A stretch of DNA of 64,000 nucleotides from Streptomyces tendae (GTDB lineage: Bacteria > Actinomycetota > Actinomycetes > Streptomycetales > Streptomycetaceae). Positions within the stretch are counted from its first letter, which is position 1, and each line of letters opens with the position of its first letter. The stretch covers positions 930,001 through 994,000 of the forward strand of contig NZ_CP043959.1 in assembly GCF_008632955.1 (NCBI RefSeq). Direction: 5' to 3'. The notes under the pieces are model-generated. The model was given only the letters and a program-made list of their open reading frames with translations, was not told the DNA's origin and ran no database searches. Both the position numbers and the translations under genes were made by a program. Shown one piece after another: positions 24,782-36,872 of this stretch.

Positions 24782-25010
24782 CATGAGCGCAAGCGCAAGC
24801 CTGGCAATGACGCACCTGGTCCCCCTCGCCGCGGAATTCGACGAGGACAAGGTCACCCCCGGTGTCCTCGGCTTCATCGTGTTCGCGGTGATGGCCCTGG
24901 CGGTCTGGGGGCTGATGAAGTCGATGAGCCGGCACATGGGCCGGGTCAACTTCGCGGAGCCCGACGACAAGGACGGCGCCGTCTCCGACGGCTCCAAGTC
25001 CACGGCCTGA
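24774..25010 (+). CDS. Small membrane protein downstream of mca
   Basis: A 75-78-residue protein with one transmembrane helix (VLGFIVFAVMALAVWGLM, about 31-48) and a short acidic, soluble C-terminus. Three in-frame ATGs (24774, 24783, 24807) are possible; none has a strong binding site, so translation is probably coupled to mca, whose stop it overlaps. Homologues are usually found just after mca in Streptomyces. Function unknown. A hairpin ends the unit at 25026-25053. Confidence 0.75.
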   Translation: MADMSASASLAMTHLVPLAAEFDEDKVTPGVLGFIVFAVMALAVWGLMKSMSRHMGRVNFAEPDDKDGAVSDGSKSTA

Positions 25011-25025
25011 GGCCCCGCACACGCA

Positions 25026-25053
25026 CGGCACCCGGCACCCCGGCCGGGTGCCG
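25026..25053 (+). terminator. Terminator after the mca unit
   Basis: CGGCACCCGG (25026-25035) pairs perfectly with CCGGGTGCCG (25044-25053) around an 8-base loop, 16 bp after the small membrane gene. Confidence 0.75.
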
Positions 25054-25219
25054 CTTCAGGCACGCCTCGCGCCGCTTCCCGGCCGCAGCGGCGCCGACGG
25101 GGTGAGGCGCCCCGGCCCGAGCGCCCCGCGGGGGACGCCGGCCCGCGTCAAGGCCGTTGTCGCCGGGGGGCGCGCCCCGCGCGGCGGGGAGTGCCCCGCC
25201 GGCCGGCGTCCGACGCGGG

Positions 25220-28200
25220 TTACGCGTCCACGGGGACCGGGACGCCCATGATCTCGTGCGCTTGACGGGCCGGGACCAGGCCGAGGTTCCAGGCCTGCCA
25301 GCCGGCCTCCAGGGTGACGCCCCGCTCCAGCAGGAGCTGGTACGCCTCGACGCAGTCGGTGAGCTTGGGGTCGCGGGCCGGGTGGCCGGCGCGACCCAGC
25401 TCCGTGAGTTCCTGCTGGGCCACCGCCGTACCGACCTCCGTGCCGCCCGGCGCCGCGTACGGCAGCAGCGTGCAGCGCAGGAAGCGTGCCCAGTCCTCGC
25501 CGCGCCGGTCGCCGTAGGAGGCGAACAGCGTCACCGCCTCGTCGCACAGCGCCAGCGCCTGCGGGGTGCGCGCGTTGCCCGCGTCGACGACCGCCAGCTC
25601 CAGGCACGTCCACCCCTCGCCGTGCGCCACCCCGATCCGCTGGAAGTCGGCGCGCGCGTCGACCAGGAGCTGACGGGCGAAGCCCGAGTTACGCAGGCTG
25701 CCCGTCTGCGCCGCCCGCTGGTCCCGGGTCACCCGCGCCGAGTGGTGCCGGGCGCAGGCCAGGCCGTAGACGTCCCGCATGCGGGAGAACATCGTGCGGG
25801 CGCGTTCCAGCTCGCGCACCGCCCGGTCCAGGTCACCGGTCTCCTCCAGGGCCTGGCCGAGGTAGTACAGCGTCCACGCCTCGCCACGCGCGTCCTCGTT
25901 CTCCCGGTGCCGGGCGGCGGCCCGGCGCAGCTCCTCCACCGCGGGACCCGCGTCGCCGTCGACCAGCCGGGCCCGCGCCAGCTCGGTCAGCGCCCACGCC
26001 TCGCCACGCTCGTCGCGGGTGCGGCCGTACAGGTCGAGGGCGGTGCGCAGCTCACCCTCCGCGCGCGGCACGTCGCCCCGGCGCAGATGCAGCTGACCCA
26101 GCTGGAAGTGCGCCCACGCCTGACCGTGCACGGACTCGCCCGCCCGGTGCAGCACCAGCGACTCCGTGAGCAGTTCGAGCGCCTCGGCCAGCCGGGCCCG
26201 GTCGCGCTCCACCGCCGCCAGCGCGTGCATCGTCCAGGCGCGGTCCGTGGCCAGCGCGTCGGACGCCTGCAGTTCCAGCGCCTCCCTCAGCCGCGCCGAC
26301 GCCTCCGTCAGGTTGCCCTGGTGGTGCAGCGTGATGCCGAGCGAGGTGAGTGCCCGCGCCGCCCCCGCCTCGTGCTGCGCCTCCCGGTACAGGTCCACCA
26401 CCGACGTGAGGGTGGTCCGCGCCTTGTCCAGTTCGCCCAGCTGACGTGCCGCGATGCCGGTGCGCCACTGCACGGAGCGGACCAGCAGCCCTTCGTCCAC
26501 GGCCTGCGCCAGCTCGTTGATCTCGCCCAGCCGGTAGAGGTCGCCGCGCAGCAGGCAGTAGTCGCACAGGGCGCCGAGCAGGTTCAGCACCGCGCCCCGG
26601 TCCACGCCTTCCGCGTGCCGCAGCGCCGCCGTGATGAAGCTGGACTCGTCGTCCAGCCAGCGCAGCGCCTCGTCCAGCGAGGTGAAACCGTACGAGCCGA
26701 ACCGGTCGGAGCGGGTCGACATGTTGCCGTCGACCAGCCGCAGCACCGAGTCGGCGAGCTCGGCGTAGTTCACGATCAGCCGCTCCTGCGCGGCCGCGCG
26801 CTCGTCCGGGTGCTCCTCGTCCAGCAGCCGGGCCAGTGCGAACGTGCGCACCAGGTCGTGCAGCCGGTAGCGGCTGTGCCGTACGCGGTCGACGAGCCCG
26901 GCCCGGTGCAGCGCGGCCAGGTGCCGGGTCGCCTCCGCCTCGTCGGTGGAGAGCAGCGCGGCGGCCGCGGCGGCGCCGAGCGAGGCGCGCCCCGCCAGGG
27001 CCAGCCGGCGCAGCAGCCGCCGTACGGTCTCCGGCTGGTCGGTGTAGCGCAGCCACAGGGCGCGCTCGACCGGCTCGACCGGCCCGTAGGCGCCGAGGTC
27101 GGTGGCGAGGGCGAGGGGTGAGCGCGGCCCCAGGGCGGCGCCGGCCAGCCGCAGCGCCAGCGGCAGCCCCCCGCACAGCTCCCGCACCCGGTCGGTGGCC
27201 TCGGCGTCGTACGGGCCGGCGTCGTCCTGCGCGGCGGCGGCCAGCAGTTCCTCCGCGCCCGGCGCGTCCAGCGGCTCCACCGGCAGCTGGTGCACCGTCG
27301 CGGGCAGGTCCTCCGGCAGCCCCAGCGGGGCGCGGGAGGTGACCAGGACCAGGCTGTCGGAACGGTCCGGAATCAGCGTGCGGACCTGCTGCGGGTCGGA
27401 CGCGTCGTCCAGCACGATGGTGACCGGCGTCCCGGTCAGATGCTGGTGGTACAGCTCGCTCAGTCGTTTGACCTGCTGGTCCGGGGAGGACCGCTCCCGG
27501 AACAGCAGCTGCTCACGCGGCGCCCCGAGCCGGTTCAGCAGGTGCAGCAGCGCGTCCCGGGTGGACAGCGGAGGCTCGCCGCCGCTGTCGCCGCGCAGGT
27601 CGACGACGCAGGCCCCGCGGAAGTGGTCCCTCAGGTCGTGCGCCGCCCGCACCGCCAGCGTCGTCCGGCCGCTGCCGGACACCCCGTGCAGCACCACCAC
27701 CGTGGGCCGGGTCCCGGTGCTCGCGCGGGCCGCCTGCACCCACTGCCGGATCCGTGCCATCTCCTGCCGCCGCCCCGCGAACGCCCCGAGCGGCTCCGGC
27801 AGCTGCCCGAACGACTGCTCCAGGACGCTGCGCCCCCGGGCCGCCGCGCTCTTGTCGGCGCCACGCAGCCGCGGCCCGTTCTTCTTCGGCGGCGTGGCCG
27901 CGGTCAGGACCCGCTGCTGGTCCAGGAACGGGCGGATCCCGCGCACCTCCAGCGCCGTCAGCCACTGCAGGCGCAGCTGGTCGGGCCCGCCCGGCTGGCC
28001 GGCCGCACCGGCCCGGTGGTGCGCGGCGGGCACATGCGCACCGGCCACCTTGACCACCGTCGCCGCCGCGCCGGCCACGCCGACGGCCACCCCGGCGCCG
28101 AGCGCGGTCCCGGTGCCCGTCCCGAGCGCCATGTCGGCGACCACGGCCGCGAGGCCCGCCACCCCGGCCACCAGCAGCGGCGTCCCGGCGCCCTCGCGGG

Positions 28201-28420
28201 CGTAGCGCTGCCGGAAGGTGAGCCGGCCGGCCTCCGTCTCGTCCAGGGCGCGGGTGTACGCCTCGTACTCCTCGGCCGCCGTGAGCGCCATCGTGTCCAG
28301 CGCCCCGCGCGCCCGTGAGAGCAGCACCTTCCCGTCGGTGCGCCCGCCCGTCCGGCGCACCTCCTCCTCCACGGCCCGTGCCAACAGCCGCTCGGCTTCC
28401 GCCCGATGGCCGTCCCGCAT
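25220..28420 (-). CDS. NB-ARC/TPR protein with N-terminal membrane segments
   Basis: A 1066-residue protein related to the ATPase and TPR part of AfsR/SARP regulators. Hydrophobic segments lie at about 75-125 ([19 protein letters not shown] and [16 protein letters not shown]). The nucleotide-binding domain has a P-loop near residue 245 ([12 protein letters not shown]) and a Walker B-like [10 protein letters not shown] winged-helix-like region follows, then a long array of TPRs. No SARP DNA-binding domain is present, so it is more likely a membrane-attached STAND ATPase than a direct transcription factor. I used ATG 28420 (GGAGGGGG 6 bases upstream) instead of the longer open frame. Signal and partner unknown. 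Confidence 0.85.
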   Translation of the reverse strand: MRDGHRAEAERLLARAVEEEVRRTGGRTDGKVLLSRARGALDTMALTAAEEYEAYTRALDETEAGRLTFRQRYAREGAGTPLLVAGVAGLAAVVADMALGTGTGTALGAGVAVGVAGAAATVVKVAGAHVPAAHHRAGAAGQPGGPDQLRLQWLTALEVRGIRPFLDQQRVLTAATPPKKNGPRLRGADKSAAARGRSVLEQSFGQLPEPLGAFAGRRQEMARIRQWVQAARASTGTRPTVVVLHGVSGSGRTTLAVRAAHDLRDHFRGACVVDLRGDSGGEPPLSTRDALLHLLNRLGAPREQLLFRERSSPDQQVKRLSELYHQHLTGTPVTIVLDDASDPQQVRTLIPDRSDSLVLVTSRAPLGLPEDLPATVHQLPVEPLDAPGAEELLAAAAQDDAGPYDAEATDRVRELCGGLPLALRLAGAALGPRSPLALATDLGAYGPVEPVERALWLRYTDQPETVRRLLRRLALAGRASLGAAAAAALLSTDEAEATRHLAALHRAGLVDRVRHSRYRLHDLVRTFALARLLDEEHPDERAAAQERLIVNYAELADSVLRLVDGNMSTRSDRFGSYGFTSLDEALRWLDDESSFITAALRHAEGVDRGAVLNLLGALCDYCLLRGDLYRLGEINELAQAVDEGLLVRSVQWRTGIAARQLGELDKARTTLTSVVDLYREAQHEAGAARALTSLGITLHHQGNLTEASARLREALELQASDALATDRAWTMHALAAVERDRARLAEALELLTESLVLHRAGESVHGQAWAHFQLGQLHLRRGDVPRAEGELRTALDLYGRTRDERGEAWALTELARARLVDGDAGPAVEELRRAAARHRENEDARGEAWTLYYLGQALEETGDLDRAVRELERARTMFSRMRDVYGLACARHHSARVTRDQRAAQTGSLRNSGFARQLLVDARADFQRIGVAHGEGWTCLELAVVDAGNARTPQALALCDEAVTLFASYGDRRGEDWARFLRCTLLPYAAPGGTEVGTAVAQQELTELGRAGHPARDPKLTDCVEAYQLLLERGVTLEAGWQAWNLGLVPARQAHEIMGVPVPVDA

Positions 28421-28646
28421 GTCACGTCCCCCTCCGACGGCGACTTCGTCGCCTACGAGTGTGCTGCGGCCGGGCCCCCGGCGCGAGGGTGCGGCGATCA
28501 ACGGCCGTGCCGTCACGATCCCTTCACACGGCCGGGGCCCGCGCCCGCCGTGCCGCCGCGGGGCCCGGGGCCCTCCGGGTGCCGCACGACGGGCCGGGGC
28601 GGCGTCCGTCCCGCGGCGGGCGGCCGGCGTGCGCGAGGATGGAGGC

Positions 28647-30680
<2,034 letters not shown>

Positions 30681-31118
30681 GCGGGGCGGGGGCGGCCCCT
30701 TGTGGCGGGCGACCCTCGTGGTGCGGGGAGCAGCCCTCTGCGGTGCGGGGGAGGAGCCCTTGCGGTGCGGTCGTCGCCCGGGAGCGCCGGCCGCACCGTC
30801 CGTCCGGGCCGGCCCGCGGCACCGGCGGGCTCCACGGGGTCCATCAGGGTTCGGTTCGTGCCGGGGCCCCGGTTCTACGGGAGCGGGTACCGGCCGCGCG
30901 ACGGGGCATCCGGCGCAGGACGCGCGGGACGACGAGGAAGCCCGTCAGGGCCCAGGCGCCGTTGATCGCGTAGACCTCGGACAGCTCGCACGTGGCGGAC
31001 GTCTCCGTGCCGGGCGCCGCGGGTGCGTCGCCGCCGTGGGTAGGGCCGGGCGGTACCGGCAGGCCGCCGCATCCTGACCCGGGGGCCCGGAGGGCCTGGG
31101 GCCTGGGGGAGCCGCGGG
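30681..31118. other. Intergenic region with a degenerate repeat and an orphan coding-like tail
   Basis: This 438-bp region between convergent genes has no complete gene. About 30690-30775 is a degenerate repeat of a GCGGTGCGGGG-like unit. On the minus strand, 30847-31020 reads with strong Streptomyces codon bias as ...CELSEVYAINGAWALTGFLV... up to a stop at 30844, but no start codon exists in that frame before the Mut7-C gene. It may be the remains of a small membrane-protein gene. Confidence 0.4.
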
Positions 31119-31850
31119 TCAGCGGCGGCCGGAGCGGGCCGCGACCGCACGCTCGACGATCGCCTCCAGCTGCTCGTGGTGCGCGCCCTTCCAGTAGGCG
31201 CGCCCGCAGTCGGCGCACTGGGCGAACACGTCGTACGTGCGGTGCGTGCCCTCCTGGAGCTGGTCGGCGACGTCCTCCTTGCCTGCCGCGCGGAGCAGGC
31301 CGTTGCAGGCGGTGCACCGGGTCCAGGGTCGCAGCTCGGGGGCGAAGCGGTCGAGGACGTACGTCAGCTGCTCCTCGGGCCGGGTGCTGTAGACGAAGGC
31401 GCCCGCCCACAGCTCGCGGCGCCGCAGCAGGCCCCGGTCGCGGCTGAGCATGACCCGCTTCTCGGCGGCCGAGCGGGCGGCCAGGGCGGGGTCGCCGATG
31501 TCGGTCGACTCGTACGCGGTGTCCACGCCGAGCAGCCGCAGCCGGCGGGCCAGGGTGCCGAGGTGCACGTCGAGCAGGAACCGCAGGGGAGCGCCGGGCA
31601 CCCGCTGCGGGTGTGGGTGCGGGCGGACGGTCACCGACTCGCCGGCGGCCGGGACGTGTCCGACGGGCACCTCGCGGCCGTCCACCAGCAGCGAGCCCAC
31701 CTCCGTCAGCGGCACACCGAGGGACTCGACGACGTGGCCGAGGCCGGCGACGCCGTCGGTGGCGGTCCGGACGGTGCCCGTGGCGCGGGCCTGCGCCACG
31801 AAGACCAGCAGCTCGGGGGCGAACTCGACGTGGATCTCGGGACCGTTCAC
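31119..31850 (-). CDS. Mut7-C RNAse domain protein with ubiquitin-like N-terminus
   Basis: A 243-residue protein. The first 80 residues form a ThiS/ubiquitin-like domain. The C-terminal Mut7-C domain (about 88-235) is a PIN-fold nuclease with the conserved start RFLLDVHLGTLARRLRLLG, SRDRGLL, and a zinc site formed by Cys179, Cys182, Cys212 and Cys215. The family is predicted to cleave RNA, but substrates are not established. It begins at GTG 31850, 33 bp after the TetR gene on the same strand, so the two may be co-transcribed. Confidence 0.88.
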   Translation of the reverse strand: MNGPEIHVEFAPELLVFVAQARATGTVRTATDGVAGLGHVVESLGVPLTEVGSLLVDGREVPVGHVPAAGESVTVRPHPHPQRVPGAPLRFLLDVHLGTLARRLRLLGVDTAYESTDIGDPALAARSAAEKRVMLSRDRGLLRRRELWAGAFVYSTRPEEQLTYVLDRFAPELRPWTRCTACNGLLRAAGKEDVADQLQEGTHRTYDVFAQCADCGRAYWKGAHHEQLEAIVERAVAARSGRR

Positions 31851-31883
31851 CCGGTCAGGATGCCATGACCGGCGTACGCCGCC

Positions 31884-32525
31884 TCAGGATGCAGCGGCGG
31901 GCGGGCCGTGCATGATCACGTCGACGGCCCGGTCGGCCAGGTCGGCGTAGTCGTCCCGGTGGCCGTGCTCGGCCCAGTACGCGGTGACCTCCAGCAGGCC
32001 GCCCATCAGCGACATGGCGTGCACCCGCGCCTCCAGGCCGTCCGGATCGAGTCCGGTGCGGCCGGCGATCGCCTCGGTGAGCAGCCGTCCGGTCTCCGAC
32101 AGGCTCTCCGCCATCCGTGAGCGCACCGCCGGGACCTCCACCATCAGGCGGGAGCGCAGCACGGTGACGTCCGGCTGCTCGGCCACGGCGAGCTGGATCG
32201 TCTTGCGGAGGACGTACCGGACGGAGTCCGCCCAGGGTTCGTCGGCGGGCCGCGCGGCGAGTTCGGCGAGCAGCGGCTCGTCGTACTCGTCGGTGACGAC
32301 GATGTCCTCCTTGGTGGGGAAGTAACGGAAGACGGTCGACGGGGACACCTCGGCGCGCTCGGCGATCTGCTCGATCGTCGTGGAGTCGTACCCCTGCTGC
32401 TCGACCAGCGCGTAGGTGGCCGTGCGGATGGCCTCCCTCGTCTTGATCTTCTTCCGTTCGCGCAGTCCGGGGCGCGGCGGTGCGTCGGGGGCGAGGGGGG
32501 ATCGTGCGGCCGTCATGGTGGTCAT
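31884..32525 (-). CDS. TetR-family transcriptional regulator
   Basis: A 213-residue regulator. The TetR helix-turn-helix is at about 25-70 (RKKIKTREAIRTATYALVEQ, then IAERAEVSPSTVFRYFPTKE). The ligand-binding domain begins with DDEP-like acidic residues and is alpha-helical. ATG 32525 is used; ATG 32516 is also possible. An imperfect palindrome (32613-32630) about 90 bp upstream is a plausible autoregulatory site. The downstream Mut7-C gene may be in the same transcript. Confidence 0.9.
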   Translation of the reverse strand: MTTMTAARSPLAPDAPPRPGLRERKKIKTREAIRTATYALVEQQGYDSTTIEQIAERAEVSPSTVFRYFPTKEDIVVTDEYDEPLLAELAARPADEPWADSVRYVLRKTIQLAVAEQPDVTVLRSRLMVEVPAVRSRMAESLSETGRLLTEAIAGRTGLDPDGLEARVHAMSLMGGLLEVTAYWAEHGHRDDYADLADRAVDVIMHGPPAAAS

Positions 32526-32612
32526 TGTCGTGCATCGGCCTCCGGGGCGGCCATGTCCCGATCACCGAGCGGCCCGACGGGCAGCAACAGCGTCGCGCTA
32601 CGAAATGGGAGC

Positions 32613-32630
32613 AACTCTCAAAAGAGGGTT
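32613..32630. promoter_or_regulatory. Imperfect palindrome upstream of the TetR gene
   Basis: AACTCTC-AAAA-GAGGGTT has 6 of 7 matching arm positions. It is AT-rich compared with its surroundings and lies in the TetR promoter region, as expected for an autoregulatory operator. Confidence 0.4.
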
Positions 32631-32678
32631 ACCGTCATTCGTCGCGCACGGGGTGGGCGTCCGCGCGGGCACGAAAAG

Positions 32679-32702
32679 GGCCGCGGCGTCGAAGCCGCGG
32701 CC
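32679..32702 (-). terminator. Intrinsic terminator of the hemolysin III gene
   Basis: On the minus strand GGCCGCGGC pairs perfectly with GCCGCGGCC around a 6-base loop and is followed by a run of four T. This is the most canonical terminator in the window and lies 34 bp after the hemolysin III stop. Confidence 0.85.
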
Positions 32703-32735
32703 TGTAGCGGGTGGCGGGGTGCCCCCGGGCGCCTC

Positions 32736-33449
32736 CTAGGCGTGCTGGTACGCCACCAGCGAGATCCCTACGTAGTGGGCGATGAAGGCGGCCAGGGTGA
32801 GGGTGTGGAACACCTCGTGGAAGCCGAACCAGCGGGGGGAGGGGTTGGGCTTCTTGATGCCGTAGACGATGCCGCCGGCGCTGTAGAGCACGCCGCCCAC
32901 GACGACCAGGACGAGCACGGCGACGCCGCCGGTGTGCAGGAAGTCCGGGAGGAAGAACACCGCGGCCCAGCCCATCGCGATGTAGCAGGGCGTGTAGAGC
33001 CAGCGCGGGGCGCCGACCCAGAAGACGCGGAAGATTATCCCGGCGGCGGCCGCCGCCCAGATGCCCCACAGCAGCCAGCGTCCCTGGGAGTGCGGCAGCA
33101 GCAGGATCGTCAACGGGGTGTAGGTGCCCGCGATGATCAGGAAGATGTTGGCGTGGTCGAGGCGGCGCAGGACGCCGTCCATCCGCGGGCTCCAGTCGCC
33201 CCGGTGGTACAGCGCGCTCACGCCGAACAGCAGGCAGGCGGTCAGCGCGTACACGCCGCAGGCGAGGCGGCCGCGGGGGGAGTCGGCGAAGGCGGTGAGC
33301 GCCAGTCCGGCGACCAGGGCGGCGGGGAACATGCCGAGGTGGAGCCAGCCGCGCAGCTTGGGTTTGACGGGGTGGGGCAGAGAGGTCACCACCGGGCCCT
33401 GGCCTTCGGCCTGAGGGTCCTTGGGCGTGTCGGGGGCGAGCGCAGTCAT
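32736..33449 (-). CDS. Hemolysin III / PAQR-type membrane protein
   Basis: A 237-residue membrane protein with seven predicted helices. The family motifs are visible: LYHRGDWSP in the first loop, DHANIFLIIAGTYTP, and near the end HEVFHTLTLAAFIAHY, whose histidines bind zinc in PAQR proteins. Despite the name, the role in soil actinomycetes is unknown and may concern membrane lipid homeostasis. I chose ATG 33449 because TACGAT lies 7 bases upstream, suggesting a leaderless mRNA; ATG 33458 would overlap the -10. A palindrome fills the promoter spacer, so it is probably regulated. Confidence 0.9.
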   Translation of the reverse strand: MTALAPDTPKDPQAEGQGPVVTSLPHPVKPKLRGWLHLGMFPAALVAGLALTAFADSPRGRLACGVYALTACLLFGVSALYHRGDWSPRMDGVLRRLDHANIFLIIAGTYTPLTILLLPHSQGRWLLWGIWAAAAAGIIFRVFWVGAPRWLYTPCYIAMGWAAVFFLPDFLHTGGVAVLVLVVVGGVLYSAGGIVYGIKKPNPSPRWFGFHEVFHTLTLAAFIAHYVGISLVAYQHA

Positions 33450-33773
33450 GTCTCGCATCGTACCTACGGAACCGTAAGTTACACCTGGCGGCCATCTGTT
33501 GAGCGCCCCAAGTGGCCATCGTCTCACGTCGGCGCCCCGTGCTGTCACGCAAAGATTCGGTTTCGTCCACTCAACGTGCGCGTAAAGCCGCACGACAACC
33601 GTGGTCAGCGTCACGTTGCTCACCTGTGCGGCCCTCTGGACAGATGGGCGCTCGCGTCGGATGATCAAATGAGTGCGGTCGACACCGGATGAGCGCCAAA
33701 GTCACCACTTCCAGCATCCGGGTCGCAGCCCCCACGGGGCCTCCAACCAAAAACCCCTCATTTAGGAGCACAC
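33450..33773. other. Divergent promoter region of hemolysin III and pckG
   Basis: This 324-bp region has no convincing gene. It contains the hemolysin III promoter and palindrome (33457-33485). The pckG side ends in AGGAG before GTG 33774. I could not identify the pckG promoter. Confidence 0.5.
33462..33479. promoter_or_regulatory. Operator palindrome in the hemolysin III promoter
   Basis: ACCTACGG-AA-CCGTAAGT has 7 of 8 matching arm positions. It occupies most of the 17 bp upstream of the minus-strand -10 (TACGAT, 33457-33462), so a bound repressor would block the promoter. The symmetry and size suit a TetR-family regulator; the neighbouring TetR gene is one candidate. Confidence 0.5.
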
Positions 33774-35606
33774 GTGGCGCGCGACATCGCGGAACCCGGC
33801 GTCCCCACCACCCACCAGGGACTGATCTCCTGGGTCAACGAGATCGCAGAGCTGACGCAGCCGGACAACGTGGTCTGGTGCGACGGCTCGGAAGCCGAGT
33901 ACGAGCGCCTGTGCGAGGAGCTCGTCGCCAAGGGCACGTTCAAGAAGCTCGACCCGATCAAGCGCCCCAACTCCTACTACGCCGCCTCCGACCCGACCGA
34001 CGTCGCCCGGGTCGAGGACCGGACCTTCATCTGCTCCGAGAAGGAGGAGGACGCCGGTCCGACCAACCACTGGAAGGCCCCCGCCGAGATGCGGGAGATC
34101 TTCCAGGGCGAGAAGGGCCTCTTCCGCGGCTCCATGCGCGGCCGCACCATGTACGTCGTCCCCTTCTGCATGGGCCCCCTCGGCTCGCCGCTGTCCGCCC
34201 TCGGCGTCGAGATCACCGACTCCGCGTACGTCGCCGTGTCCATGCGCACCATGACCCGTATGGGACAGGCCGTCCTCGACGAGCTCGGCGACGACGGCTT
34301 CTTCGTCAAGGCCGTGCACTCCGTGGGCGCCCCGCTGGAGCCCGGCCGGGCGGACGTCCCCTGGCCCTGCAACTCCACCAAGTACATCTCGCACTTCCCC
34401 GAGGACCGCGAGATCTGGTCCTACGGCTCCGGCTACGGCGGCAACGCCCTGCTCGGCAAGAAGTGCTACGCCCTGCGCATCGCCTCCGTCATGGCCCGTG
34501 ACGAGGGCTGGCTCGCCGAGCACATGCTGATCCTCAAGCTCACCCCGCCGCAGGGGGAGTCCAAGTACGTCGCCGCCGCATTCCCGTCCGCCTGCGGCAA
34601 GACGAACCTCGCCATGCTGGAGCCGACGATCTCCGGCTGGACGGTCGAGACGATCGGCGACGACATCGCCTGGATGCGCTTCGGCGAGGACGGCCGCCTC
34701 TACGCCATCAACCCCGAGGCCGGCTTCTTCGGCGTCGCCCCCGGCACCGGCGAGCACACCAACGCCAACGCGATGAAGACCCTGTGGGGCAACTCCGTCT
34801 TCACCAACGTCGCCCTCACCGACGACGGCGACGTGTGGTGGGAGGGCATGACCGAGGAGACCCCGGCGCACCTCACCGACTGGAAGGGCAACGACTGGAC
34901 GCCCGAGTCCGGCACGCCCGCCGCCCACCCCAACGCCCGCTTCACCACGCCGGCGTCCCAGTGCCCGATCATCGCGCCCGAGTGGGAGGACCCCAAGGGC
35001 GTGCCGATCTCCGCGATTCTCTTCGGCGGGCGCCGCGCCAGCGCCGTACCGCTGGTGACGGAGTCCTTCGACTGGAACCACGGCGTCTTCCTCGGCGCCA
35101 ACGTGGCCTCCGAGAAGACCGCCGCGGCCGAGGGCAAGGTCGGCGAACTGCGCCGCGACCCCTTCGCCATGCTGCCGTTCTGCGGCTACAACATGGGCGA
35201 CTACATGGCCCACTGGATCGACGTGGGCAAGTCCGCCTCGCAGCGGGGGGACCAGTCCAAGCTGCCGAAGATCTACTACGTCAACTGGTTCCGCAAGGAC
35301 GACGACGGCCGCTTCGTGTGGCCCGGCTTCGGTGAGAACAGCCGCGTCCTGAAGTGGATCGTGGAGCGCCTGGAGGGCAAGGCCGAGGGCGTCGAGACGC
35401 CGATCGGCGTGCTGCCGGCCAAGGGCGCCCTCGACACCGACGGCCTCGACCTCTCCGACGGCGACCTGGACTTCCTGCTCACCGTGGACAAGGAGGTGTG
35501 GCGCGAGGAGGCCTCCCTGGTCCCCGAGCACCTCAACACCTTCGGCGACCACACGCCCAAGGAGCTGTGGGACCAGTACCACGCGCTGGTGCAGCGCCTG
35601 GGCTGA
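33774..35606 (+). CDS. pckG: Phosphoenolpyruvate carboxykinase (GTP)
   Basis: A 610-residue cytosolic enzyme converting oxaloacetate and GTP to phosphoenolpyruvate, GDP and CO2, the entry to gluconeogenesis. The GTP-type P-loop [12 protein letters not shown] (about 270-281) contains the reactive cysteine typical of GTP-dependent PEPCK, and other conserved stretches such as [19 protein letters not shown] and [18 protein letters not shown] are intact. GTG 33774 follows AGGAG at 5 bases. Full family length. Confidence 0.97.
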   Translation: MARDIAEPGVPTTHQGLISWVNEIAELTQPDNVVWCDGSEAEYERLCEELVAKGTFKKLDPIKRPNSYYAASDPTDVARVEDRTFICSEKEEDAGPTNHWKAPAEMREIFQGEKGLFRGSMRGRTMYVVPFCMGPLGSPLSALGVEITDSAYVAVSMRTMTRMGQAVLDELGDDGFFVKAVHSVGAPLEPGRADVPWPCNSTKYISHFPEDREIWSYGSGYGGNALLGKKCYALRIASVMARDEGWLAEHMLILKLTPPQGESKYVAAAFPSACGKTNLAMLEPTISGWTVETIGDDIAWMRFGEDGRLYAINPEAGFFGVAPGTGEHTNANAMKTLWGNSVFTNVALTDDGDVWWEGMTEETPAHLTDWKGNDWTPESGTPAAHPNARFTTPASQCPIIAPEWEDPKGVPISAILFGGRRASAVPLVTESFDWNHGVFLGANVASEKTAAAEGKVGELRRDPFAMLPFCGYNMGDYMAHWIDVGKSASQRGDQSKLPKIYYVNWFRKDDDGRFVWPGFGENSRVLKWIVERLEGKAEGVETPIGVLPAKGALDTDGLDLSDGDLDFLLTVDKEVWREEASLVPEHLNTFGDHTPKELWDQYHALVQRLG

Positions 35607-36017
35607 CGCCCGCACAGACCCCGCGGCCGGCCGGTATGAGGATGCCCTGACCAGCGATCGTCACGCCACGGCCGGCCGCGGAACACACCGGCGGGGCCCC
35701 GCACAACGGCGTGCGGGGAACCGGTCCCGGAGCCGCCCCACCCGTCCGCCCCGACGGGAACCGGCGGCAGCGGGTCCACGCCCGCCCCTTCGGCACGGCC
35801 CTGCCCAGGGGCTCACGAACGTGCCGAGACCCGACGGACGCCCCGGCCCGCACCGACGCGGACCGGGGCGCCCGGCCGAGCGCGGTCCCGCACCGGCGCT
35901 CAGGCCGCGTGGTCGTGCGCGGTGAAGGTCACGTGCGTGTCCGGACACCCTGCCGGCGTTGCCGTGCCCCTCCCCGCCCCCAGGGGCGTCTTCGGTCACC
36001 CGTGCGGAAAACGCCGC
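35607..36017. other. Intergenic region between pckG and the convergent hypothetical
   Basis: A 411-bp GC-rich region without a supported gene; open frames in it have poor codon bias. It contains the hairpin at 35621-35681 and a short CGGGGCCCCG palindrome near 35691. Confidence 0.5.
35621..35681 (+). terminator. Terminator-like inverted repeat after pckG
   Basis: CCGCGGCCGGCC (35621-35632) and GGCCGGCCGCGG (35670-35681) are perfect 12-bp complements with a 37-base loop, 14 bp after the pckG stop. Confidence 0.55.
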
Positions 36018-36620
36018 CTACGCCCGGTGCCGGTCGGGGCGCGGGAAGCGGGCGCGCACGGCGTCGATGCAGGTGTCGCGGGACGTGGGCCCGCCGAAGC
36101 GGAGACGGTCGTAGGCCGTGAACGCCGGTTCCAGGGCGTCGAGCCCGTCGACCAGGGCGTGCAGCCGCACCGCATCGGCGTCCGGATCGTCGACTGCGGC
36201 GCCGATCGCAGACGTCAGCCGGTCCTTCCGCCGGATGGTGGCCGGGGTCACCGAGTGCAGACACACGTACTGTCCGCTGAGGTACGCGTGCCACTCGGCC
36301 TTTCCGGTGACGGGGTCGGCCCAGTGAGCGGTGAACCACGCCTCGAGCAGGTCCACGCCGCCGGCCTCGTCGGCGAGCGAGAACAGGTCGGCCGGCACCA
36401 TCTCGGCGCCGTCGGAGCGCAGATAGCCAGGGAGCGGGAGACGTCCGTCCAGCATCAGCCGGCGCACCGCGTCGGGGTCGCGGCCCTGGACCGCGCACAG
36501 TTCCTCCAGGACGACGAACTGCGCGCTGACGTACGCGTCGTCCGCGTCGGTCATCGGATGGTCCCCGTTGACCTCTCGGAACCGCTCGGTGAGCTGCTGC
36601 TTCAGATCCGTCTCCGGCAC
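36018..36620 (-). CDS. Hypothetical protein, possibly DUF6058 family
   Basis: A 200-residue soluble protein. The start is GTG 36620, with AGGAGG 7 bases upstream, well inside a longer open frame. Visible segments include DADDAYVSAQFVVLEELCAV, LPGYLRSDGAEMVPADLF and FTAHWADPVTGKAEWHAYL. They remind me of DUF6058 proteins, which are labelled as natural-product biosynthesis proteins, but I am not certain. No catalytic motif is recognised. It diverges from the alpha/beta-hydrolase gene. Confidence 0.7.
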   Translation of the reverse strand: MPETDLKQQLTERFREVNGDHPMTDADDAYVSAQFVVLEELCAVQGRDPDAVRRLMLDGRLPLPGYLRSDGAEMVPADLFSLADEAGGVDLLEAWFTAHWADPVTGKAEWHAYLSGQYVCLHSVTPATIRRKDRLTSAIGAAVDDPDADAVRLHALVDGLDALEPAFTAYDRLRFGGPTSRDTCIDAVRARFPRPDRHRA

Positions 36621-36872
36621 GCGGCGCCTCCTGCGTCCTGGGCGCGGGCGTCTCCCGCGCGGGACTCGGCACGCTACGGGCCGGACGGTTCGGCACTCAC
36701 CGAACCGTGGACGGCCCGAAGTTCTCGGACAGCTGCGCCGTGAGACCCCAGCACACCGCAGGGGCCACCGCAGCCACGGGGCGGGGCTGCGGCGGCCTGT
36801 CGGCCACTGCGTCCACCGCACGCTTCCTGCGTGGAGCGATGAGTTCGGACGGCGGGGGGAGTCTGCCGTGTC

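Noticed and set aside
33762..35615. 617-codon minus-strand open frame opposite pckG
   Set aside because: It mirrors the codon structure of pckG, has no motif, and lies wholly within an unmistakable gene.
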